Source: DASRVA01 sp050732935
GTDB lineage: Bacteria > Gemmatimonadota > Gemmatimonadetes > JACCXV01 > JAHWKZ01
Length of the DNA stretch: 21,395 nt
NCBI GenBank assembly: GCA_050732935.1
Contig: JBOHRW010000230.1
Location: forward strand, 1 to 21,395
Reading direction: 5' to 3'
Below, piece after piece: positions 7,167 through 14,671 of the stretch. Positions within the stretch are counted from its first letter, which is position 1; each line of letters starts with the position of its first letter. The notes under the pieces were generated by a model, which was not told the origin of the DNA, searched no databases, and saw nothing but the letters and a program-made list of their open reading frames with translations. The position numbers and the translations under genes are program-made.

Positions 7167-7185
7167 GAGCTTCGCGCGGGTGGGT
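7150..7185 (+). repeat. 21-bp-period direct repeat across the OmpA-family stop codon
   Basis: TTCGCACGGGTGGGT at 7150-7164 recurs as TTCGCGCGGGTGGGT at 7171-7185, 14 of 15 bases identical. The stop codon TGA (7164-7166) lies at the edge of the first copy. The arrangement looks like a short tandem duplication that added sequence after the stop. Confidence 0.8.
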
Positions 7186-7207
7186 ACAGCGGGGTGGCGA
7201 CCGCGAA

Positions 7208-7912
7208 TCAGCGCTGCAGGATCAGATAGGGGCCGTCCGCCTCCACCGACGCCCCGGCCAGAGCGGAGTGGCGGAGAATGATCTCCAACTCGGAGGGCGT
7301 GAACGCCGCCGCCACGGAAGCCTCGTAAAGCTCGCGCATGGCTCCGGCGTAGTGTCGCCCGTGCCAGGCGAGCCAGGCGTGGAACAGAAGGCGGGGCGGG
7401 CGTCGGAGATCGCGCAGGAGAACCCGTCCCTCGGGACGGGCTACGCGGGCAATCTCGTCGAGGACCGCGGTCGGATCTGCGAGATGATGGAGCAGCGAGT
7501 TGGAAACCACGACGTCGAAGGCGGCGTCGGGGAAGGGGAGCTGACGTGCATCGGCCACCGCCGGGGCGAGGATGAACGGGCGCGCCCTGAGGCGCGCGTC
7601 GGTCGCTTCCTCGATGACGGCCGGCCACCCCTCCGCCAGCATGGCGAGGCTCCGGTCGAGGGCCCAGATCCGCCATTCCGGCCGCGCCCGCGACAGCAGA
7701 AGCGGGATCTGGCCGCCTCCCGTGCCGACATCGAGAACTCGCGTCGGACCCCGGGGACCCGTCCGAGCCACCAGCGAGGCCCAGCCCGCGTCCAGCCGCG
7801 CCAGGTGCGTCGCCACGGCGGCGTCCATGTAGGCCCCCGCCTCGTCCTCGGTATCCATGATCTCGGGCTCGAGGACGCGGCTTGGATACCAGCGCAGGTG
7901 CCACCGACTCAC
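7208..7912 (-). CDS. Class I SAM-dependent methyltransferase (Methyltransf_11 type)
   Basis: A 234-residue cytoplasmic methyltransferase of unknown substrate. The SAM-binding motif I VLDVGTGGGQIP is at residues 59-70, with acidic D86 at the end of the second strand ('WALDRSLAMLAEG'). 'VADARQLPFPDAAFDVVVSN' (119-138) gives motifs II and III, followed by 'LLHHLADP' and 'EGRVLLRDLRRP'. I use GTG 7912 because the segment 'SRVLEPEIMDTEDEAGAY' before the internal ATG (7858) looks like the usual opening of this family. The ATG start would remove it. No good ribosome binding site is visible. The gene converges on the OmpA-family gene (41 bp between stops) and diverges from the M20 dipeptidase. A 24-bp dyad sits nine bases upstream of the chosen start. 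Confidence 0.88.
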   Translation of the reverse strand: MSRWHLRWYPSRVLEPEIMDTEDEAGAYMDAAVATHLARLDAGWASLVARTGPRGPTRVLDVGTGGGQIPLLLSRARPEWRIWALDRSLAMLAEGWPAVIEEATDARLRARPFILAPAVADARQLPFPDAAFDVVVSNSLLHHLADPTAVLDEIARVARPEGRVLLRDLRRPPRLLFHAWLAWHGRHYAGAMRELYEASVAAAFTPSELEIILRHSALAGASVEADGPYLILQR

Positions 7913-7920
7913 GCGGTCGA

Positions 7921-7944
7921 GGCGGGGAAGATGTCTTCCGCGCC
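7921..7944. promoter_or_regulatory. 24-bp near-perfect dyad between divergent methyltransferase and M20 genes
   Basis: The left arm GGCGgGGAAGA (7921-7931) and right arm TCTTCCgCGCC (7934-7944) are complementary at 10 of 11 positions around a two-base centre. The single mismatch is the lower-case base. Its location in the only divergent gap here fits an operator controlling one or both genes. As RNA it could also form a hairpin next to the methyltransferase start codon. Confidence 0.5.
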
Positions 7945-8017
7945 GGAGTTCGGATTCTCTCGCATGACCACGTCTCCGTTTGCCGATTGACCCGTGCCGA
8001 TGGAGTTTGTGCTCCCT

Positions 8018-9391
8018 ATGCAAAAGGTCCTCGAGCACATCCACCGGCAACGTGACGGCTACGTCGAAGAGCTCGGAGAGTTCCTCGCCATCCCGAGCGT
8101 CTCGACCGACCCCGCGCACGCCGAAGACGTCCGCCGCTGCGCCGAGTACTGTCGCGACCGGCTCTCCCGGATCGGATTTCCCGAGGCGGAGGTGATCGAC
8201 ACCGATGGCCACCCGATCGTGTACGCGGAGTGGCTCGGTGCGCCGGAGACGCCGACGGTGCTCTTCTACGGTCACTACGACGTCCAGCCCGTGGACCCGA
8301 TCGAGCTGTGGACGACGCCCCCCTTCGAGGCGACGGTTCGTGACGGGCGAATCTTCGCCCGCGGCTCGGCCGACGACAAGGGACAGGTGTTCGCCCACTG
8401 GAAGGCATGGGAGGCCCATCTCGCCGCGGACGGCCGCCTGCCCTGCAACGTGAAGGTGCTCATCGAGGGCGAGGAGGAGATCGGCTCGGAGCATCTGGCT
8501 CCCTTCATCGAGGCGAACCAGGAGCGTCTGGCGGCCGATGTCGTGATGATCTCCGACAGCCCCATGTTCGCCGCCGGCGTGCCCTCGCTCTGCTATGGCC
8601 TGCGCGGCCTCTGCTACATGGAGATCCACGTCCAGGGCGCCAGGTCGGACCTCCACTCGGGTTCCTTCGGCGGCGCCGTGGCCAACCCCGCCCAGGCGCT
8701 GGCCGAGATCCTGGCGACGCTCAAGGACCACGAGCGCCACGTGGCGATCGAGGGCTTTTACGATCATGTGCGCCCCCTCTCCGACGAGGAGCGGAGCGAG
8801 TTCCGGAAGCTCCCCTTCGACGAGAGCGCCTACCGTCGCGAGCTGGGGGTGTCCGAGCTCGTGGGCGAGGCTGGGTTCACGACCCTGGAGCGTATCTGGG
8901 CGCGGCCCACGCTCGACGTGAACGGGATCGTCTCGGGATTCACCGGCGAGGGCGCCAAGACCGTGCTGCCCGCCCGGGCGTCAGCCAAGGTCTCGATGCG
9001 GCTTGTGCCGGACCAGGACCCGGACGAGATCGACAAGCTGTTTCGCGCGCACGTCGAGCAGGTGTCGCCGCCGGGCGTCACCGTGCGGGTCGAGACCCTT
9101 CACGGCGCCCGGCCTTACCTCGCTCCGATCGATCATCCTGCCAACCAGGCGGCTCGACGGGCGCTCGAGAAGGCGTTCAAGGCGGACGTGGTGATGACCC
9201 GCGAGGGAGGCTCGATCCCGATCACGACCACGTTCCAGGAGCGGCTCGGGGTGACGTCCATCCTGATGGGCTTCGGGACCCCCGACGAGAACGCCCACGC
9301 CCCCGACGAGAACCTCGTGCTCGAGAACTTCCATGGCGGGATCGTAACCGCCGCTCACTTCTACAGCGAGTACGCGACGGAAGGAAAATGA
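8018..9391 (+). CDS. M20 family metallodipeptidase
   Basis: A 457-residue di-zinc peptidase of the CNDP/DapE superfamily that cleaves dipeptides. Visible catalytic signatures: GHYDVQP (H86 metal ligand, D88), GSADDKGQ (residues 116-123, bridging Asp), EGEEEIGS (150-157, catalytic Glu pair), then 'GLRGLCYMEIHVQG' opening the lid domain with 'SDLHSGSFGG'. The final ligand His is in 'DENAHAPDEN'. No signal peptide is present, so it acts in the cytoplasm. In-frame starts are GTG 7994, ATG 8000 and ATG 8018. I favour 8018 because MQKVLEHIHRQRDGYVEEL matches the usual family N-terminus, but none has a clear ribosome binding site. The stop is 13 bp from the convergent lipoprotein stop. Confidence 0.95.
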   Translation: MQKVLEHIHRQRDGYVEELGEFLAIPSVSTDPAHAEDVRRCAEYCRDRLSRIGFPEAEVIDTDGHPIVYAEWLGAPETPTVLFYGHYDVQPVDPIELWTTPPFEATVRDGRIFARGSADDKGQVFAHWKAWEAHLAADGRLPCNVKVLIEGEEEIGSEHLAPFIEANQERLAADVVMISDSPMFAAGVPSLCYGLRGLCYMEIHVQGARSDLHSGSFGGAVANPAQALAEILATLKDHERHVAIEGFYDHVRPLSDEERSEFRKLPFDESAYRRELGVSELVGEAGFTTLERIWARPTLDVNGIVSGFTGEGAKTVLPARASAKVSMRLVPDQDPDEIDKLFRAHVEQVSPPGVTVRVETLHGARPYLAPIDHPANQAARRALEKAFKADVVMTREGGSIPITTTFQERLGVTSILMGFGTPDENAHAPDENLVLENFHGGIVTAAHFYSEYATEGK

Positions 9392-9404
9392 CCGGCGGAT
9401 GCGG

Positions 9405-10016
9405 TCAGGGCGTCCCGGGTGGCTCCTCGGCGCGCATGCGCAGGCCGCCCGCGGGCGTAGCGCCTTCCGACTCGTGCCGCACGCCGAAGGGTCCGACCTG
9501 CAGGACGGGCGGGGTCGAGTCGTTGACGTAGAGGCTCAGCGAATCCGCCTCGGGAGCCACCGCCGGGCGGAAGACGTAGACGCCGACCGCCGTCGTGCCG
9601 GTCTCCACCTCGAACCGGGGGTTGCCGGGGATCACGATCCCGCGGTAGACGTTCCCCATCTCGTCTTCGAGCCGCGGCTGACCGTCGGCGGCGAACATGA
9701 CCGCGCTGTCGGCGCCCGTGTACCAGGCCGCGTAAGTCAGGGCGGTGTAATCATCGGCGTAATTGAGAACCTGCACCTGGAACGCCGCGTCGTCGCCGCG
9801 GGCGACCATGTCCACGGTGTCGAGCCGGCCTCCCTCCATCTCGTGGTAGCGGTCGAGGTCGACCGCGAAGGTCTGCTGCTCGGCCGAAGTCAGCGTGTCG
9901 GTGAGGATGGAGTCCGCCGGAACCGGCTCGCTGGCGGGCTCGCCGCGGCCGCATGCCGCCGTGAGCCCCAGCAGAGCCATGAGGAGCGGTTGCCGGGTGC
10001 CTCGAGCGCCCATCAT
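9405..10016 (-). CDS. Predicted lipoprotein, last gene of the DUF885-ADH-YajQ operon
   Basis: A 203-residue protein with a basic n-region (GARGTRQ), a hydrophobic core and the lipobox LTAAC, so Cys22 would carry the lipid anchor. The rest has no motif I recognise. It contains a stretch 'YADDYTALTYAAWYTGADSA', a segment 'MGNVYRGIVIPGNPRFEVE' and a Pro/Glu-rich tail, suggesting an extracytoplasmic beta domain. The start is set by translational coupling: its first ATG overlaps the yajQ TGA within the sequence CGATGATG, and a second ATG follows at once. An antisense-free reading and the signal peptide support it as a real gene, but its function is unknown. Confidence 0.78.
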   Translation of the reverse strand: MMGARGTRQPLLMALLGLTAACGRGEPASEPVPADSILTDTLTSAEQQTFAVDLDRYHEMEGGRLDTVDMVARGDDAAFQVQVLNYADDYTALTYAAWYTGADSAVMFAADGQPRLEDEMGNVYRGIVIPGNPRFEVETGTTAVGVYVFRPAVAPEADSLSLYVNDSTPPVLQVGPFGVRHESEGATPAGGLRMRAEEPPGTP

Positions 10017-10501
10017 CGGTAGTTCGCCGCTGTCCAGTCGAACGGCAGGCTGGCGTCCTTGAGGGTGGCGATGACCGCCTGGAGGTCGTCCTTCTTCTTG
10101 CCGGTCACCCGCACCTGATCGCCCTGGATCGAGGCCTGGACCTTGAGGCCCGTCGCCTTGATCCGTTTGGCGATGTCCTTGGCCTGCTCCGCGGAGAGAC
10201 CCGACTGCAGCGTGCCGCGCTGGCGGGCCGTCCCTCCCAGGGCCTCCTCGACTTCGCCCCACGTCAGCGCTTTCAGCGATACGCCCCTGCGGGAGAGCTT
10301 CTCCTCGAGGATCTGGCGGAGCGCCCGGAGACGTCCTTCGTCCTCGGCGGTCAGGACGAGCTCGTCGGCGGACTCCTCGATTTCCGCCTTCGACCCCTTG
10401 AAGTCGAAGCGGGTGCGGACCTCCTTCAGCGCCATCTGGACGGCGTTCTTGACCTCCTGATGGTCGACCTTGCTCACGATGTCGAACGAGTTGTCGGCCA
10501 C
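10013..10501 (-). CDS. yajQ: YajQ family nucleotide-binding protein
   Basis: The 162 residues match the family's usual length of about 163. It opens MADNSFDIVSKVDHQEVKNA and contains 'RFDFKGSKAEIE', 'LRQILEEKLSRRGVSLKAL' and 'DIAKRIKATGLKVQASIQGD', ending 'DASLPFDWTAANYR' after 'VRVTGKKKDDLQAVI'. YajQ proteins form a tandem ferredoxin-like fold. Some members bind cyclic di-GMP and act with transcription factors, as shown in Xanthomonas, while in others the ligand is unproven. The start codon is GTG 10501 with GGGAGG just upstream. It follows the alcohol dehydrogenase by 15 bp and overlaps the next gene by four bases, so it lies in the middle of a tight operon. Confidence 0.97.
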   Translation of the reverse strand: MADNSFDIVSKVDHQEVKNAVQMALKEVRTRFDFKGSKAEIEESADELVLTAEDEGRLRALRQILEEKLSRRGVSLKALTWGEVEEALGGTARQRGTLQSGLSAEQAKDIAKRIKATGLKVQASIQGDQVRVTGKKKDDLQAVIATLKDASLPFDWTAANYR

Positions 10502-10516
10502 GATTCCTCCCCTGGA

Positions 10517-11614
10517 TTATGGTGATGCATGATCGGGTGTCGCGACACCCGGTGTTCCGTCATGTTCCACCTTCGGATCGTCGGCGACGCGGATCACGAT
10601 CTTGCCGAACTGGTCGCCCGACTCGAGGCGGGCGAGCGCCTCCGGCACGTCGTCCAGCCGGTATACGCCATCGACCACCGGATCGATCCGGCCGCCGATC
10701 ACGAGCCGGGATATGGCATCGAACTCCCTACGGTTGGCCATCGTCGATCCGTGAATCGAGAGCTGCTTCCAGTAGACGCGGTTGATCGGCGTCACGGCGT
10801 CGTTGCCGGTGGTCGCGCCGCAGGTCGCGATGCGACCCCCGCGGCGCACGCACTCGATGGAGTCGCGCCAGGTCGCCTGCCCCACGTTGTCGATCACCAG
10901 GTCGACCCCGCGCTTCCCGGTGAGCTCGCGGATGCGGGCCGGCACGTCCTCGGTCGTGTAGTCGAGCGCCACGTCGGCCCCGAGGCCGAGCGCGCGATCG
11001 AGCTTGGCCCGGCTGGACGACGTCGCGTAGACGAAGGCGCCCGCGTAGCGGGCGACCTGCAGGGCCGCAGCCGACACGCCGCCCCCGACTCCATGGATCA
11101 GGACGCTCTGTCCGGCCTTGAGGCCACCAGCGGTCATCACCAGCCGCCAGGCCGTCTCGTAGACGAGCGGAAAGGCAGCCGCCTTCTCCCAGTCGAGGCC
11201 GTGCGGCTTCCGGTAGACGTTGGCGGCTGGCACCACGACGAACTCGGCCAGCGTGCCGTCGACGTGCTCGCCCAAGAGTCGAAAGCGGATGCAGAGCGAC
11301 TCCTCTCCGGCCAGGCAGTATTCGCAGCGGCCGCAGAAGAGGCCGGGCTGGATGTAGACCGGGTCCCCCGGGGTGAGGCCTTCGACGCCCGGGCCGACAG
11401 CGTCGACGATCCCGGCCCCGTCGGCGCCCGGGACGTGCGGCATCTCCAGCTCGACGCCGGGGATTCCCCGCCGCACCCACAGATCCAGATGGTTGAGCGC
11501 GGCGGTCACGACCCGCACGCGAACCTGACCGGGGCCGGACTCCGGGATCGGGCGATCTCCGATCTCGACGACATCCGGTCCGCCGTGTCCAACGATGAAG
11601 GCCGCGCGCATCAT
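10517..11614 (-). CDS. Zinc-type alcohol dehydrogenase / quinone oxidoreductase family protein (MDR superfamily)
   Basis: A 365-residue NAD(P)-dependent oxidoreductase. The structural zinc site is complete: C94, C97, C100 and C108 in 'CGRCEYCLAGEESLC'. The Rossmann glycine motif HGVGGGV is at 174-180. The usual catalytic GHE is replaced by GAD (63-65, in 'PHVPGADGAG'), and the first catalytic ligand position reads 'NHLDLWVRRG' without Cys, so the catalytic zinc site departs from the classical one. The same pattern is frequent in this subgroup. A short C-terminal tail after 'IVIRVADD' is unusual. The start ATG overlaps the upstream DUF885 stop in CGATGATG, indicating coupled translation. The substrate cannot be told from sequence. 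Confidence 0.93.
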   Translation of the reverse strand: MMRAAFIVGHGGPDVVEIGDRPIPESGPGQVRVRVVTAALNHLDLWVRRGIPGVELEMPHVPGADGAGIVDAVGPGVEGLTPGDPVYIQPGLFCGRCEYCLAGEESLCIRFRLLGEHVDGTLAEFVVVPAANVYRKPHGLDWEKAAAFPLVYETAWRLVMTAGGLKAGQSVLIHGVGGGVSAAALQVARYAGAFVYATSSSRAKLDRALGLGADVALDYTTEDVPARIRELTGKRGVDLVIDNVGQATWRDSIECVRRGGRIATCGATTGNDAVTPINRVYWKQLSIHGSTMANRREFDAISRLVIGGRIDPVVDGVYRLDDVPEALARLESGDQFGKIVIRVADDPKVEHDGTPGVATPDHASP

Positions 11615-13371
11615 CGCGGATCGGGCTGATCCCCTCCGTCGGCGAGTGGCTGCCAGTCCGGGTCGGCCAGCAGGCGGCGGCCGATCCAGGCGACCGGTGG
11701 GGCGCCCTGGCTCATGAAGGCGTCGTGGAAGTCGGCGAGGTTGAACTCCTCGCCGCGCTCTTCGGCGGCGGTTCGGACCCGGTCCTTGAGTTCTCGGATC
11801 ATGAGCTTGCCGAGCGTATAGTTCAGGTACTCGGGATCGTAGGTTCCGCGGAGCGCCTGCTGCCGGGCGTTGACCGAGTCCTGGTAGGCGATCGTGCGGA
11901 ACATGGTCTCGGCCTCGTCGACCGTCATGCCCTCCGTGTGGAGGCCGATCGATGCCAGGAAGCGCACCACACGGAGCAGCGCGTCCTGGACCGCCGCCAG
12001 ACCCAGCCGCGGGTCGCCCCCGGCGAGCCCGTGACGCCAGCTCAGCTCCTCGATGTAGTGGGCCCAGCCCTCGGTCGTGACGTAGGCGGTCAGCAGCCGC
12101 TGAGTCTCGGTCGGCGACCGGTTGACGTGGTTGAAGTGGTGGTAGTGGCCCGGATACGCCTCGTGAGCGCTGGTGTTCAGGATGGCCCAGTCGTTGTTCC
12201 GGGAGAGGAACTCCCGGACGACCGCCTCCGACCACTCATCCTCGACCGGCTGGATGAAGTAGAACCCGGTGTTCACCGTCTCCTCGAAGGGCCCCGGAAT
12301 CCAGATGTAGGCGAAGTTGGTGCGCGCGAAAGGTGGGATCTCGCGAACCTCCACATCGCCTTCCAGGACCGTCCCCAGCTCCGCCTCCCGCACGAAGGCC
12401 TCGAGGGAGTCGATCACCTGAGCCGCCGTGGCAACGATGGAGTCCGCATTCGGGCGGTCCTGCGCCAGCGTGTCGAACGCGGCCGCGACCCGGCGCTCGG
12501 CCGGGATGCCGGGAGCGATCACCCCGGCCAGCGAGTCGGCGAGGCCCTGAAGCCGGACGAGCTCGGCCTCGCCGATCACCTTGAGGCGGTCGATCGGGAT
12601 GTCCAGCCCGGCCAGCAGCGAGTTCATGCGGCTGTAGCGCTCGGCGCCGAGCGCGAACTCGCCGTCCGCAGACGGCAGGACCTCCGTCTCCAGGTACTCG
12701 CGGTAGGTGGTGATCGCGGCCGCCGCGCTGTCGCGGGCCGTGGCGAAGCGCGCCTGCAGCTCCGGATCCTCGACTCCGGCCAGGGCCTGCGTAAGCTCGT
12801 TCTCCAGGAAGCGGGGCCATCCCCGGTAGGTGATGAGGGCCGTCTCCACGAACGGCCGCGGCGGGTCCTGGACGTTCGCGCGGGCCGCGGCGACGAGGTC
12901 CGGGAAGCGCTCGAGCCGGCTCACGATCGCCCGCATCCGCTCCGCGAGCGGAGCGTAGTCGAGGAGCAGGAGAAGCGTGAGGTCCCACTGGCCGGCGTAG
13001 TAGCGAGGGTCCTCCCTCCAGGTCCCGACTTCCTCCAGCCAGAAGCGCTCCCCCCGGATCTCGCGCAGGACGAGCTCCCGGTCGAGGCGCTGGGACTCGC
13101 TGAGCGAGGTCGAGTCCATGGCAGAGAACCGTTCCTCGAAGGCCTCCAGATCCGACAGCCAGGCCCGGATGGATCCGGTGTCCCGGGGCCCCACGCGGGC
13201 ATCGTACTCGTGCAGCCCGGCCCCCGCGGCCACGGTCGGGTGGAACTCGAAGTAGCGATCGAAGAAGGCGTCCACGGCGGCGTCGAAGTCGTCACCGGGG
13301 GTCTGGGCTACGGCGCGTGATGTCAACAGAAGCGGAAGGCCGAGCGAGAGCGCGGTCAGCAGCAGCTTCAT
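11611..13371 (-). CDS. DUF885 family secreted zinc metallopeptidase-like protein
   Basis: A 586-residue exported protein, first gene of the operon. Signal peptide residues 1-22 end at SRAVA. The DUF885 signature H403-E404-A-Y-P-G-H409 (HEAYPGHYHHF) gives two putative zinc ligands and the general-base Glu. The downstream 'TTEGWAHYIEEL' provides the third ligand Glu434. 'NTGFYFIQPVE' and 'GKLMIRELKDR' are further family blocks, and the length is typical. Its position outside the cytoplasmic membrane suggests peptide or amide hydrolysis in the periplasm, but few members have been characterised. I chose ATG 13371 for the signal peptide, although the frame runs open to 13434. The stop overlaps the alcohol dehydrogenase start. 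Confidence 0.93.
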   Translation of the reverse strand: MKLLLTALSLGLPLLLTSRAVAQTPGDDFDAAVDAFFDRYFEFHPTVAAGAGLHEYDARVGPRDTGSIRAWLSDLEAFEERFSAMDSTSLSESQRLDRELVLREIRGERFWLEEVGTWREDPRYYAGQWDLTLLLLLDYAPLAERMRAIVSRLERFPDLVAAARANVQDPPRPFVETALITYRGWPRFLENELTQALAGVEDPELQARFATARDSAAAAITTYREYLETEVLPSADGEFALGAERYSRMNSLLAGLDIPIDRLKVIGEAELVRLQGLADSLAGVIAPGIPAERRVAAAFDTLAQDRPNADSIVATAAQVIDSLEAFVREAELGTVLEGDVEVREIPPFARTNFAYIWIPGPFEETVNTGFYFIQPVEDEWSEAVVREFLSRNNDWAILNTSAHEAYPGHYHHFNHVNRSPTETQRLLTAYVTTEGWAHYIEELSWRHGLAGGDPRLGLAAVQDALLRVVRFLASIGLHTEGMTVDEAETMFRTIAYQDSVNARQQALRGTYDPEYLNYTLGKLMIRELKDRVRTAAEERGEEFNLADFHDAFMSQGAPPVAWIGRRLLADPDWQPLADGGDQPDPR

Positions 13372-13481
13372 GGGCGTACCTGTCAGGTCGAGAGCCATCA
13401 GAAAGGGCGTGATCGAAGGCGGGAAAGCTAACATGGGCGGCTCGGGTTGGCTTCCATCCGGCCGGGGTTAACTTCCAAACA

Positions 13482-13886
13482 ATGCTCGAGACGTTCGCCC
13501 GTGACGACGATACGGCGCTCACCTTCTGCGACCAGTGCGGCCATCTGCAGCCGGGCGTCCAGGCGGTCTGCGAGCGGTGCGGCGTGCCGCTCGACCGCAG
13601 CGTCTACGACCCGCTCATGCCCATCTACCAGAACGCGGCCGTCGTCCGCCAGGCCGTCCGCGGGGGCGGCAAGCCCTCGGCGTTCGGCAAGCTGGCGCTG
13701 GTCGGCCTGGCGGCGCTGTACATGATCCACGCGTCGATGGCGCTCTATCAGCTCGCCCAGGGATCGTTCACGATCCTCGGGATCGTATTGTCGCTGCTCG
13801 AGCTCGCGATCGCGCTGCTGATCTTCGCCGGGCTGAGGGCGATGATGATGCGGGACACGTGGAACGAATACCGACGCTGGTCTTGA
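13482..13886 (+). CDS. Small membrane protein with N-terminal zinc ribbon
   Basis: A 134-residue protein I cannot assign to a family. Residues C16, C19, C30 and C33 form two C-x-x-C knuckles ('FCDQCGH' and 'CERCGVPLD'), a rubredoxin-like zinc ribbon. It is followed by a Pro/Arg/Gly linker to about residue 66. Two hydrophobic segments come next, about 70-90 and 94-117, and a short basic tail (MMMRDTWNEYRRWS). With a soluble zinc head and two membrane helices it resembles small ribbon-anchor proteins, but no partner is visible. It is divergent from the DUF885 gene across a 110-bp gap in which I see no convincing promoter. It is followed 44 bp downstream by the NRDE gene. No clear ribosome binding site precedes the ATG. 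Confidence 0.72.
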   Translation: MLETFARDDDTALTFCDQCGHLQPGVQAVCERCGVPLDRSVYDPLMPIYQNAAVVRQAVRGGGKPSAFGKLALVGLAALYMIHASMALYQLAQGSFTILGIVLSLLELAIALLIFAGLRAMMMRDTWNEYRRWS

Positions 13887-13930
13887 GCTGCCCGGCGCCG
13901 GCCGATCCCTAGCAGTCTCCGAAATATGCC

Positions 13931-14671
13931 GTGTGCACGCTGATCGCGTTCCATCGGGTGTGGGACGACGCGCCGCTCGTCATCGCGGTGAACCGGGATG
14001 AAGCGTACGACCGGCCGTCGTCGCCGCCGGCGCCGCGCGGGTCCGATCCGGTGATCCTGATGCCCACGGACGACCGGGCGGGTGGGACGTGGATGGGCGC
14101 GAGCGGGCGCGGGATGTGGGTCGGCTTGACCAATCGTTCCGGAGGCGGGGAAGACCCGGCCCGGCGCTCGCGCGGGCTGCTCTGCGCCGACCTCCTGCTC
14201 GAGCCCGATCCCGAGACCGCCAGCGAGCGAGCGGCCGCCCTCGACCAGCCCTACAATCCCTTCAACCTGGTCGTCGGTGACGTCGAAGCGCTCCTGCTCG
14301 TGGAGTACGTGGAGGGAGCGGCGCGGGCGCGTCGGCTCCCACCGGGGTGTCACGTGGTGACCAATCGCCCCTTCGACGAGACGATGGGTGAGCCCAAGGC
14401 CCGTCGGGCGCGCGCGCTCCTCGACGAGGCGGGGCTCTGGCCCGAGCGTCTGGGAGGACGCAGCCCGAGCGATGCCTTGGAGCGGCTGGCTTCCATCCTG
14501 GCCGATCACGGCGCCATAGGGTCGGACGCCCTCTGCCTGCACGGGGGTCGCTACGGGACCCGGAGCGGAGCGGTGTGGCGGATCGGACCGGGCGAGGTCG
14601 AGCTCGCCTACGCGGACGGCCCGCCCTGCAGCACGCTATTCGAGCGCTTCTTGCTGCCCTCCACCTCGTAG
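13931..14671 (+). CDS. NRDE/TANGO2 family protein
   Basis: A 246-residue protein with the family's landmarks: it begins MCTLIAFHRV, placing Cys2 at the mature N-terminus as in Ntn-hydrolase-like proteins, and carries N21-R-D-E (NRDEAYDRPS). 'GGTWMGASGRGMWVGLTNRS' lies at about 57-76. TANGO2 relatives have been linked to heme or lipid handling and Golgi organisation in eukaryotes. The bacterial role is unsettled. The GTG 13931 start is required because the upstream ATG (13924) is in another frame. The last 64 bases overlap the 3' end of the convergent GNAT gene, so the two coding sequences share DNA. Confidence 0.88.
   Translation: MCTLIAFHRVWDDAPLVIAVNRDEAYDRPSSPPAPRGSDPVILMPTDDRAGGTWMGASGRGMWVGLTNRSGGGEDPARRSRGLLCADLLLEPDPETASERAAALDQPYNPFNLVVGDVEALLLVEYVEGAARARRLPPGCHVVTNRPFDETMGEPKARRARALLDEAGLWPERLGGRSPSDALERLASILADHGAIGSDALCLHGGRYGTRSGAVWRIGPGEVELAYADGPPCSTLFERFLLPSTS

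Noticed and set aside
11725..13320. 531-codon plus-strand frame opposite the DUF885 gene
   Set aside because: Antisense shadow of a gene with a clear signal peptide and catalytic motif.
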